From Diprion similis (taxonomy: Eukaryota; Arthropoda; Insecta; Hymenoptera; Diprionidae): DNA of 64,000 nucleotides. Positions within the stretch are counted from its first letter, which is position 1, and the number at the start of each line of letters is the position of its first letter. The notes below the pieces were generated by a model, which had not been told where the DNA came from, ran no database searches, and saw only the letters and a program-made list of their open reading frames with translations. Positions 40,101-50,883 of this stretch are shown here, in pieces. The stretch covers positions 13,144,001 through 13,208,000 of the forward strand of contig NC_060112.1 of the NCBI RefSeq assembly GCF_021155765.1. The letters are read 5' to 3'. Position numbers and translations under genes: made by a program.

Positions 40101-43100
40101 CACGAGAAACACAACATCGTAATCCTTCCTCGCACAGGTCATCGACAGCTAATACTGCTTCACAATAATCAGCCATTCGATCCGGCACACATACTCCGGC
40201 ACATTTTTTACCTGAAAGAAGATCATATTTTAAAGAACACTGGTTCACATAATTCTATCAGTTTATATTTCAGACATTTTATTTATGCAACAAACAATCC
40301 CTTGGCTTACCGTCTGACAACTTATCCTGTGCTTCTTTTTGCTTGGCCTAAAAAAATTCATTTAAAATATCATTCAATTGAAGGAAGTCTGTATAGTTAT
40401 CTATGTCAACTGCATTGTCCGTAAGATCGAAAGTATTAAGTCTTTACATCACATTTACCGTAGTTGTTTTTAGTGTGGTAGTATACAACGGTGTCGTTGA
40501 CGTAGTAGTCGTTGATAGGGTTGTCGGTGGAATTATAGTTGTAATAGGCTTAGCTTCCGTATTTTTCGTTGTGTTTTCACTACCCTTAACATTTGGTGAA
40601 TCGGCAGAAATGGTATTGTTAGCTGCTTCCACGCAGCATCGCATACTCGCAGATGGACACTGAATATCTTCCAGTACCTCGTAGCATATCAAAGTTGCAA
40701 ACGCGTGAACACATACTCCAGGACAGTCTGCGCTGTTTGCAGTACTCGTTATCGAATCCAATAGTCCTATAATTAAGCATTAGGATTAAGTAGAATCCTA
40801 TGACTTGCAACAGCTTTGCAAAATTTGTATATTTATCATTTTTCAACTACCGTAAATTCTTACTGTCGAAATTTCCATGAACAATTCAACTTTTTTAGTT
40901 TATATGAACATTAATAATACACTGGAAAACACAAAAATATCTCCGAGTAAAAAATGAATCACATATATTTATTCGAGAACCGGAAATGAATATCTCGGTT
41001 AGCATTTGAGACCGCAGACCACTTAACGAAAATTCATGGTATGTGGACCTTTACTTAACTCAACTTTGTTTTAAATTGTGGTTCCGAGCCATTTTATTCA
41101 TAGTGAAGTCAAGTCTTATTATGGACCTCCCTAATGAAAATGATCATGTGTTAAATCATAAAAGGTTTCGAAAGAATTCAGTCTGTCATGGATCACATGA
41201 CTTATCTTGTAAATTCGATAAGATATATAAGAAATCACATAATAAATTACAAAAGCACGTACGAATCATCAGATATACTAGATCAAAAATCATATAGTTA
41301 TTTATATAGTGACTTATTTCGATAAAATATATTCGCCATCACGTGATTATAGTTATATGATTTTTAATTTAGTATATTAAATAGATTTGATGATTCGTAC
41401 ATGCTTTTGTAATTTATTATGCGATTTCTGATACAGTTTATATTAAAATTTTACAGTCAACTTTATAGTGACTGAATTCGATAAAATATTTAAGAAATAA
41501 TATAATTATGGTTATATAGACACTCCTGTAATTATGGTGTTCGGTGAAACAGGGGAAACGATTTCTAATTATTTTCCGTTCAATTTTCTACTACTTTAGA
41601 TTTCTCAAAACTAAAATTGTCCATGTTGCAGAATCAACAGGATTAGAGATAAAATTAGTTATTTGAGTTCCATTCATCTTCATACTGCTACTAATAATTA
41701 AAGTATTCGATTGGATAAGACGCTTTCATATATCTGGGTTATTCGCAAAAATACATTCGTATTCCAAATCTTGTGCATCTTTATTGTAACGAGGATGTGC
41801 TACACATTTAGAATAAGTAATAGAGTCTATTTGCTCGCAGCGTTCCACACTGCACTGTAAGAATTTCTCGCAAGATTCACACTTCGTAGAAAGTTATTTG
41901 GACATGTTCAACTTAGTTTCAATTTAAAAGTAGGTGATCTGACGTCCCATCGCTAATAAGACGATGAATCACTTTTCACACACCGTGAATTCATCCTGAA
42001 ACGACATTGCATGTAATAAATATTCATCCGTAGAAAATGAAACATTGTCAGTATTTCCTTTTTCGTCTTTTTTAAAGAGGAAATACTGTCTTTCAAAACA
42101 ATTTGATCTATTATACACATTAGGGCATTAATTCTGATGCGTTGTATGGTAGAAGAATCTGATGTAAGGTCGCAAGTGATAGATAAATGTTTTATTGTAG
42201 TGATAGGAAAATTTGGCATTTCAAAATGTAAATTAATATATGTTATTTTTATTACACCACCGGTTGAATATCAGTGATAATATTAATGCATCTCACAACG
42301 AATCGAGTATGCTATAGCAGCCGTTTAGTACCGGCGGCTGGTAATTAGCTGGAAGAATGAATGTGCACTTGAGGATCCGTGCGTGAAAGGCTGAAAAAAA
42401 ACATCGCAAAAACTCACAACTAGGTACACAAAGTTGCAAGCCCAGACAGGAACTCGTGTTCCCGTTAAAAAGAATACCAAATCAGTGAGTGCCTCCCCCC
42501 TTCCCTGATCCCACCTCCCACAGCAGGCTCGCGTCCTAGATGGCGTGGCCCTCCCCCCCGGTCTTCCCGGAGGTGCGGAACGGAACGCCGCCACCGACTC
42601 GGATGACCCATCGAAATCCGAAGTCTTTGAGGCTTACAATCAGATAAGAAGAACCAACGCCTGGAGAAGAGGCGGCAGGTCATTGTCACGTATATATTCT
42701 AGTGAAGTATATTTTATTATTATACACAGGATGTACACCGTATAAGACATGTTTAAAAGTTTACAACCAAGCGTTAAATACGTAGGTATAAGAACAAAAG
42801 AAGAAGTTTGAATGACTGTTTTCAATCGAATATCGTAACGGTAATGACTTCCAACGATCAAACGGATTCATCCGACGGTTTATACTCTTTCGACATCCCG
42901 TCTGTGAAAATATTCGCATAGAATTATGCGTTGTCCCGTACGTATGCCCATACTCAACGCTGTAATCCCGACGTCGGCACATCGGCAGGCATAACGGCCC
43001 AAACAAATATAACGGGAGTTAATAAGCAGCGCACGAAGCAGAATCGCGTCTCCCCCTCTTTCTTTCGCCTCATCTTTTCTTTTTTTTCTTTCTTTCTTGC

Positions 43101-45730
43101 TGTATGTATTCATTCTTTGTATTATTTTCTCCGCAACTTCTCCGTACCCCCGACTTGCGTGCACGTGCATACGTATTCCTAATAAGTCAATAGCCAGTTG
43201 ATGAATCTAATTTATCGACAATTATCCTCCCACGAGAGCACACGTGAATGCCCATTCAAACATCCTGCGTACCATTTAATTTCTTTCAGATCCTTAAAAT
43301 TCACCTTATTTACTGACTAATATTTGCTAGTAAATCATTCTCACTAAATGTGCAAAAAGACTATCACTAGCTACCAGCATTTGATATTTACGCACGATGT
43401 ACGGCCTACTATATGATCATCGCGAGACCCGGTAGATCGTATATTAATTAAAGCTCCACGTCGAGAAGTATGCATGTGAGTACATGCTAAGTAATTTTGC
43501 TTAACGGCACAACATCCTTCACCAATTGGAGCATCAATGACGAGTTTAATTTACCGCCATCATATGTGTCCGACTGACGGTAAATGGTCCTCACAAATTC
43601 TTTAACCTCTCATTAATATTGCGATACGTAATGCTATACGTGTTAAGGTAGTCCTATACTTAAGACATTTATAGAGCTGGCAATAATTCTAATGCAATAA
43701 TAAAACTCATTGAGCTATCGAACCATGTAATACATTGGTATCTAGGACGAACCAAAAAATGCCAGACGACGAATTGTGCTGGATTATAGTATCACAATAT
43801 CAATTGCTCTGTGTATAACTTTTTGGCACACAATAACGGACTTTGAATTTACTTGCGTTTGTTAGGCCCAAGACATGCCTCGCATATTCACGTGAAAATT
43901 TTTTATATAAGGTACAACGACTAGTTCACGCTCACTTTGAAAATTAACAGTTTTCATTGCGAATACTAAAATTACGATTTTCTACGTTACTAATTCACTG
44001 TTCGCCTACCAATGGTACATCATGATGGCAATGATTTAAGTACAATGAACTCAAACTAATATTTTTCTACTGAATATGTAAGTATTTTGCAGCAAGCTTG
44101 ATAAAATGTACATCGGTACTTAAACCATTCGTTCATGCCAATTTCAATATTGTCAAAATTTTTTGGTGATTCATTTGGTAAGGAACGATCAGTATATCAT
44201 TAACCCCGGCCCACACTTTATCCGTTTCAGAAGATCCTCGAATGATTAAAAAAAAAAAATTTATCCGACTAACGACGTATGATTTACACGTGATGTAATA
44301 CTTGCCTACAAATATACCGTAATTCTAAATTAGCATTAAATTGATTTCTTTTCAAATGGAATCATAAAATGAACGGTGCTGTCTGTCAATTGTAGGCCAC
44401 GCTGTTTAGTGTGCTTAGATTAACCGAAGAAGTGCATTTCATGCATCATGGTATTAAGAGAACGAGGGCAAACTGTTACCGTAAATTATTCAAGAAATAG
44501 ACTTCCGCGAATTACTTTAATAGAATTAAACGAAGGTTTGAAAAATGCTGGTATAAAATAATGATAAAATTGAATTGGATTCGATTTATAGTTAGAGAAT
44601 ATACGCAAAAAGTAGTAGTAAATTCTTAGTACAGAGAAATAATGTAACATTCTAAGCCTTTATCTTAGTATTGATTATTTACACCAAGTACATTTTATTG
44701 ACTTATTAATAAATATTTTCTTTGAGTCCAAGGGACCGATTGAAGTAACTCGAAGACACAATTTACTTGAAAGACGGAACTAAGTAATGCTCACGGAGTA
44801 CAATTGAACATTGCATGTGCATGTTCAATGTGTACATTTCTGGACTGAGTAAGTTTCATTTACGCTATCATTTTATTAGGTTACTGTTACAACATTGCGC
44901 GCGCCGAGGTCGAGGAAGCGAAACAACTAGCAGTGACTTCCTTTGCTTTTTGTAGACGCTTGTCTGTCCTGGTTGCGGAAAGTAGTAAAAAGAAAACGTG
45001 CTTCAATTGCCGACACAGTGGTCATATCCAGATCAGACTGCAGGAATGAATTAAAATTTGCCCCTGGTGCGGAACAGATTAGTCCCACTTATAAGCTGAT
45101 TTTGCTTCGCTGTTACGGTTAACACTAAGGAATACATACAAGTTCATTAATTTGCTATTCACTGGGTATGCCAGATAAAGCAGCGCCTTGAATTTGTTCG
45201 CATAATGAGATGCTAAGCACGATTAGACCGTTTTTAAGCTTCCTGGCAAGACGCTATGATGAAATTGTACAGTTATAGCAACTGAACTTTGTAGATTTCC
45301 GATCCTTCAACCAGATTTATTCACCGGTAACGATAAGAAACAGTGATGCGAATGCCAATGCTCGAATTATTATAATAGGAATCACACCTTCATACCTGTT
45401 AATAATAAAGGTTGAAGAAATATCAAAAAAAAAGTGATTATTTTTGGCACAGAGGTGATACGAGACTATAAAACGTTAGTGTATAAATATACTGTATGCA
45501 GCAGAAACTAAAGAAGACATAAAGAAGTTTGCTAGTCGTAACTAAACAGGAAAAGTTGAAGAAATAATTCCATGAATCCAGGAATGGTAAGACGGACAAA
45601 TGTCTTTTTTTTTACCAGAAAAGAAACTCCCAGCGAGGGAATCGTCGTCCTGGGCATTAGTTGACGCAAGGGCGAATAAGAAGTAAACGACGACGAGAAG
45701 GCCCCCGCCAAATGTACCGCGTAGGTGCAT
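37164..45730 (-). CDS. mas: Masquerade homologue, five-clip serine protease homologue lacking the catalytic serine
   Basis: Coding exons: 45730-45616, 40766-40459, 40347-40311, 40211-39808, 39534-39337, 39147-39027, 38765-38577, 38441-38186, 38042-37765, 37568-37414, 37331-37164; phases agree, 742 aa. Exon 1 encodes the signal peptide ([19 protein letters not shown]). Five disulfide-knotted clip modules lie at residues 53-83, 157-187, 251-280, 313-346 and 380-413, each C-x3-C...C...C...CC, joined by Thr/Pro-rich linkers. The protease-like domain starts at R497|VVGGED; His539 (TAAHC), Asp591 (NDIALL) and Asp684 (S1 pocket) are kept, but the nucleophile is Gly690 (GDGGGP). Drosophila masquerade has the same Ser-to-Gly change and five clips, and acts in cell adhesion, muscle attachment and axon guidance (family knowledge). 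It is shorter than the fly protein. Whether another exon lies in the 4.85 kb first intron is unknown; phase permits direct joining. Confidence 0.93.
41230..41431. repeat. Inverted repeat with ~75-80 base arms (foldback or MITE-like)
   Basis: Arm 1 (about 41230-41303) and the reverse complement of arm 2 (about 41348-41431) begin with the same AGAAATC(A/G)CATAATAAATT and stay nearly identical for 40 bases (38 of 40), then diverge with a small indel before matching again at AAAAATCATATA. The spacer is about 44 bases. A TATAGTGACT...TTCGATAAAATAT motif is also repeated directly at about 41304 and 41466, suggesting a composite element. It is non-coding. Confidence 0.8.
42524..42678 (+). CDS. Candidate unassigned plus-strand exon inside masquerade intron 1
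   Basis: A sharply GC-rich stretch in an AT-rich intron. A pyrimidine-rich tract followed by CCCACAGCAG at 42517-42526 makes a tandem (NAGNAG) acceptor, and CGGCAG|GTCATT at 42678/42679 a possible though weak donor. The frame between is open (51 codons plus 2 bases), with C or G favoured at third positions, and reads [11 protein letters not shown] then [19 protein letters not shown] recognise no family. It could belong to a nested gene or an alternative exon, or be a non-coding GC-rich element; the opposite strand is also partly open. Confidence 0.28.
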
Positions 45731-47339
45731 CTCGCCTTGCGTTCACCAAGACAAGATTGACAGTCACTTGACACTGGGTATTCACTTGTTGCACGTGGTT
45801 ATATCCCTGCGCTTGGTTGTACTCGGTTTACTCGGTCAACCGGTGCTTACTGATAGATTCTCTAACCGAACGGTACGGGGCCTCATCGCCTAACTGACCG
45901 CGTCGAAACACTATACTACCGAGTGCTGGGGCCAGGTTGAGGGGACCCGTGTTTCTTGACATACACCGACGACTTGGAGAAGCGCTTCCTCGTACGTACG
46001 TACGTACCTGTACTACGGCTGCATTCTGTGGTTCCCGCCCAACCCAACCCCACCCTTTCCCATCCTACATAGGATACGGCACAAGTACACCTCTATGGCA
46101 CACGTACGTACAGCATGTGTGTACCTGCATCCTTCGCCATCCTTGACCACGTCTTTTTCCGTCCTACCGCATTCCTATTCAACCATCGTGCCGCGGAGGA
46201 AGAAGAAGTCGAAGAAGGTGAAGGAGAAGAAAAAGAAGAAGAAGAGAAGTCGTAAAGGTGGCGGTGGTGGATCAGCGACCACTAGACACACAACATATAT
46301 ACATGTATATATGTATAAGCATTATATATATACCATTGCATTTGTTTACCTGTATATATACTGTACGAGTAACGGTACTTTGCCATACACGCGTGCTCGT
46401 CGGGCTATCTGTCAATAGGCGTTGATGACCTGCCTCTGCCTCGGGTATCTTGGGCATGATTCTCTACGACGGTCTATATTATGCGCTATGTAACGGAAGC
46501 AATAAGAGAAACCAATGAATCAGTAATCGCGAGTGTTTCGTGCGCAATTTTTCTACCCCATTGCTGTGTATGCTTCAGACTTCTTTCTGTATAGGTCGTA
46601 AACAAAGTTGGCAATAAAACGCCATACAGAAATATCAATCGTCACGTGTTATGAGGGATATTTCGTTAATTGAAATTTTTTTGGCGCAGAGTTAGTTATT
46701 ACATGAGTAACGGACGTAAAGCAATAATATAAATTATAGCTCCAAGAAAAGATTTGCGTGCACCATGTGTACACCAATAAGCTTCGTGTTTCTGCTTCGA
46801 CCTGAGTGCACATGCCGATCCGATGCATCATTATGCGACACAGTATTGTCCTACGCAGAACATCATCCTCGAAGCAAATTTGTCAAGAGAATATGATCGA
46901 AGATTAAGTTTCTAATGTATGGGCTATTTTTGAAAATAAAAATTATGTTATAAATACAACTTCTGAGATATCTTCAGCCTTATTTCGGATTCATTGGAAT
47001 CTTTTCTACTTAGTGCCACTTTATACTTATTTTTCATATGCTTACATAAAGGCTGGAGCGACGTGAAACAATGCGGATCTAAAGGTTGGTAATCGTTGAA
47101 CACTGCTACAAGTACTCTGGTAACTAGTCAGATGACCGATCAACGGACCTGTGGGGTAGATAAATATAACATTATAATAGTTCTCCTAGTAGCATAAGAA
47201 AATCGAAAACTGATGTAACAGCAGCACTAAAATAGCTACAACTCCAGTCTTTTATATATTGAAAGTTCTTGGGCATAAGGACTTTGTACATACGTGCACG
47301 ATGCACATGTTTAAAATTCATGCACTGTTCCGAAGGAAT
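45731..47339. promoter_or_regulatory. Upstream region of masquerade, up to the satellite edge
   Basis: Bases 45731-46300 are less AT-rich and should contain the masquerade 5' UTR and promoter. Simple sequence is prominent: a (GTAC)n run at about 45992-46006, a purine-rich tract at 46195-46268 made of AAG/GAA units, and TATA/TACA-rich sequence at 46295-46375. The plus-strand Lys-rich open frame over the purine tract is low complexity. No gene recognised from 46400 to 47339. Confidence 0.45.
46195..46268 (+). repeat. Purine-rich (GAA/AAG) tract
   Basis: An almost uninterrupted run of purines on the plus strand dominated by GAAGAA and AAGAAG, ending in a GGTGGCGG segment. It lies about 465 bases upstream of the masquerade ATG and may form non-B DNA; function is unknown. 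Confidence 0.6.
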
Positions 47340-48000
47340 TTTGCGAATCGATTTCGAGACCAAAAATGTATCGCCCATAATAAAGTGAGGCTAACCCGGG
47401 TGGTTTTTGGGCGAAATTTCCACGAATTTGAAAATAATGCAGCCGATTCTTTCGTGCACTATTGCATCGTAATTCTGCAAGATAAGTCCGTTGGACGCAT
47501 GGTTCAAATACGCTGCGAGCGACACATAGAAGGTTACAGGGAAAAAAAAAAGACTTCCTACCGTCATTTCTCTGCTGCTGGTCCTACGCTGTTTTCGACG
47601 TGTTTTCTGAGTTCCTTGGGGTCGAATTACTCTAGAGTGGCCATACAATTCGATTCGGAGACAAAAAATTGTCGGCTCTGAAAATGACCAAAAAGGTAAG
47701 ACTAACCCCTTTGAATTTTTGGCGAAAACTTTGACGATTCTGAAAAAAGCTGCAATCAATTCGATGGGGCACTATTCCGACGTAATTTTGCGAGAGAAAT
47801 CGATTAAGCGCAGTCCCAATACGCTGCGAGCGATAGCTGAAAAGTTACGGCCGAAAAACTCATGATTTTCATCGTCATTTCTCCAATGCTGGTCCTACGC
47901 TGTTTTTGACGTAATTTTTGAGTTCCTTGGGGTCGAATTACTCTAGCGATGGCTATACAAATCGATTCAGAGACAAAAAATTTTCGGCTCCGAAAATGAC
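47340..48000. repeat. Degenerate edge copies of the satellite
   Basis: The first copy (about 47340-47690) is clearly related but heavily substituted: its CTACGCTGTTTTCGACGT and CCTTGGGGTCGAATTACTCT blocks are intact while the CGATAGCTGAAAAGTTACGG and ATTCGATGGGGCACTATTCC blocks are scrambled. The second copy is already near consensus. The junction with unique DNA is near 47340. Confidence 0.85.
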
Positions 48001-48699
48001 CATAAAAGTAAGGCTAACCCCTTTGAATTTTTGGCGAAAATTTTGACGATTCTGAAAAAAGCTGCAATCAATTCAATGGGGCACTATTCCGACGTAATTT
48101 TGCGAGAGAAATCGATTAAGCGCAGTCCCAATACGCTGCGAGCGATAGCTGAAAAGTTACGGCCGAAAAACTCATGAATTTCATCGTCATTTATCTGCTG
48201 CTGGTCCTACGCTGTTTTCGACGTAATTTCTGAGTTCCTTGGGGTCGAATTACTCTAGAAATGGCGATACAAATCGATTCGGAGACAAAAAATTTTCGGC
48301 TCCGAAAATGACCAAAAAAGTAAGGCTAACCCCTTTGAATTTTTGGCGAAAATGTTGACGATTCGAAAAAAAGCTGCAATCAATTCGACGGGGCACTATT
48401 CCGACGTAATTTTGCGAGAGGAATCGATTAGGCGCAGTCCCAATACGCTGCGAGCGATAGCTGAAAAGTTACGGCCGAAAAACTCACGATTTTCATCGTC
48501 ATTTCTCTGCTGCTGGTCCTACGCTGTTTTTGACGTAATTTTTGAGTTCCTTGGGGTCGAATTACTCTGGAGATGGCCATACAAATCGATTCGTAGACAA
48601 AAAATTTTCGACTCCGAAAATGACCAAAAAAGTAAGGCTAACCCCTTTGAATTTTTGGTGAAAATTTTGACGTATCTGAAAAAAGCTGCAATCAATTCG

Positions 48700-50883
48700 A
48701 TGGGGCACTATTCCAACGTAATTTTGCGAGAGGAATCGATTGAGCGCAGTCCCAATACGCTGCGAGCGATAGCTGAAAAGTGACGGCCGAAAAACTCATG
48801 ATTTTCATCGTCATTTCTCTGCTGCTGGTCCTACGCTGTTTTCGACGTGATTTCCGAGTTCCTTGGGGTCGAATTACTCTAGAGATGGCCATACAAATCG
48901 ATTCGGAGACAAAAAATTTTCGACTCCGAAAATGACCAAAAAAGTAGGGCTAACCCCTTTGAATTTTTGGCGAAAAGTTTGACGATTCTGAAAAAAGCTG
49001 CAATCAATTCGATGGGGCACTATTCCGACGTAATTTTGCGAGAGAAATCGATTGAGCGCAGTCCCAATACGCTGCGAGCGATAGCTGAAAAGTTACGGCC
49101 GAAAAACTCATGATTTTTATCGTCATTTCTCCAATGCTGGTCCTACGCTGTTTTTGACGTAATTTTTGAGTTCCTTGGGGTCGAATTACTCTAGAGATGG
49201 CCATACAAATCGATTCGGAGACACAAAATTTTCGACTCCGAAAATGACCAAAAAAGTAAGGCTAACCCCTTTGAATTTTTGGCGAAAATTTTGACGATTC
49301 TGAAAAAACCTGCAATCAATTCGATGGGGCACTATTCCGACGTAATTTTGCGAGAGGAATCGATTAAGCGCAGTCCCAATACGCTGCGAGCGATAGCTGA
49401 AAAGTTACGACCGAAAAACTCATGAATTTCATCATCATTTCTCTGCTGCTGGTCCTACGCTGTTTTCGACGTAATTTCCGAGTTCCTTGGGGTCGGATTA
49501 CTCTAGAGATGGCCATACAAATCGATTCGGAGACAAAAAATTTTCGACTCCGAAAATGACCAAAAAAGTAAGGCTAACCCCTTTGAATTTTTGGCGAAAA
49601 GTTTGACGATTCTGAAAAAAGCTGCAATCAATTCGATGGGGCACTATTCCGACGTAATTTTGCGAGAGAAATCGATTGAGCGCAGTCCCAATACGCTGCG
49701 AGCGATAGCTGAAAAGTTACGGCCGAAAAACTCATGATTTTTATCGTCATTTCTCCAATGCTGGTCCTACGCTGTTTTTGACGTAATTTTTGAGTTCCTT
49801 GGGGTCGAATTACTCTAGAGATGGCCATACAAATCGATTCGGAGACAAAAAATTTTCGACTCCGAAAATGACCAAAAAAGTAAGGCTAACCCCTTTGAAT
49901 TTTTGGCGAAAATTTTGACGATTCTGAAAAAACCTGCAATCAATTCGATTGGGCACTATTCCGACGTAATTTTGCGAAAGGAATCGATTAAGCGCAGTCC
50001 CAATACGCTGCGAGCGATAGCTGAAAAGTTACGGCCGAAAAACTCATGAATTTCATCGTCATTTCTCTGCTGCTGGTCCTACGCTGTTTTTGACGTAATT
50101 TCCGAGTTCCTTGGGGTCAAATTACTCTAGAGATGGCCATACAAATCGATTCGGAGACAAAAAATTTTCGACTCCGAAAATGACCAAAAAAGTAAGGCTA
50201 ACCCCTTTGAATTTTTGGCGAAAATTTTGACGATTCTGAAAAAAGCTGCAATCAATTCGATGGGGCACTATTCCGACGTAATTTTGCGAGAGAAATCGAT
50301 TGAGCGCAGTCCCAATACGCTGCGAGCGATCGCTGAAAAGTTACGGCCGAAAAACTCATGATTTTTATCGTCATTTCTCCAATGCTGGTCCTACGCTGTT
50401 TTTGACGTAATTTTTGAGTTCCTTGGGGTCGAATTACTCTAGAGATGGCCATACAAATCGATTCGGAGACAAAAAATTTTCGACTCCGAAAATGACCAAA
50501 AAAGTAAGGCTAACCCCTTTGAATTTTTGGCGAAAATTTTGACGATTCTGAAAAAACCTGCAATCAATTCGATGGGGCACTATTCCGACGTAATTTTGCG
50601 AAAGGAATCGATTAAGCGCAGTCCCTATACGCTGCGAGCGATAGCTGAAAAGTTACGGCCGAAAAACTCATGATTTTCATCGTCATTTCTCTGCTGCTGG
50701 TCCTACGCTGTTTTTGACGTAATTTTTGAGTTCCTTGGGGTCGAATTACTCTAGAGATGGCCATACAAATCGATTCGGAGACACAAAATTTTCGACTCCG
50801 AAAATGACCAAAAAAGTAAGGCTAACCCCTTTGAATTTTTGGCGAAAATTTTGACGATTCTGAAAAAACCTGCAATCAATTCG
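48700..50883. repeat. Higher-order repeat unit 1, seven monomers (2184 bases)
   Basis: Monomer families run in the order A B A B A B B from 49004. Rare private variants mark the unit: TTCCAACGTA near 48712, AAAGTGACGG near 48777, GTAGGGC at 48953 and GTCCCTATACG near 50622. Each has its exact partner 2184 bases downstream. Confidence 0.88.

Larger units (their letters stand above)
40767..45615 (-). other. Masquerade intron 1
   Basis: A 4.85 kb intron, by far the longest in the window; it begins GTAAAA after the signal-peptide exon and ends ATTATAG. It contains the inverted repeat at 41230-41431, the GC-rich island at 42484-42692, and a pyrimidine-rich tract at about 43040-43100. The remainder (43200-45530) is AT-rich with nothing recognisable. 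Confidence 0.6.

Noticed and set aside
46095-46418. Plus-strand Lys-rich 107-codon frame
   Set aside because: It is produced by the purine-rich simple repeat followed by TATA-rich sequence; low complexity, no domain.
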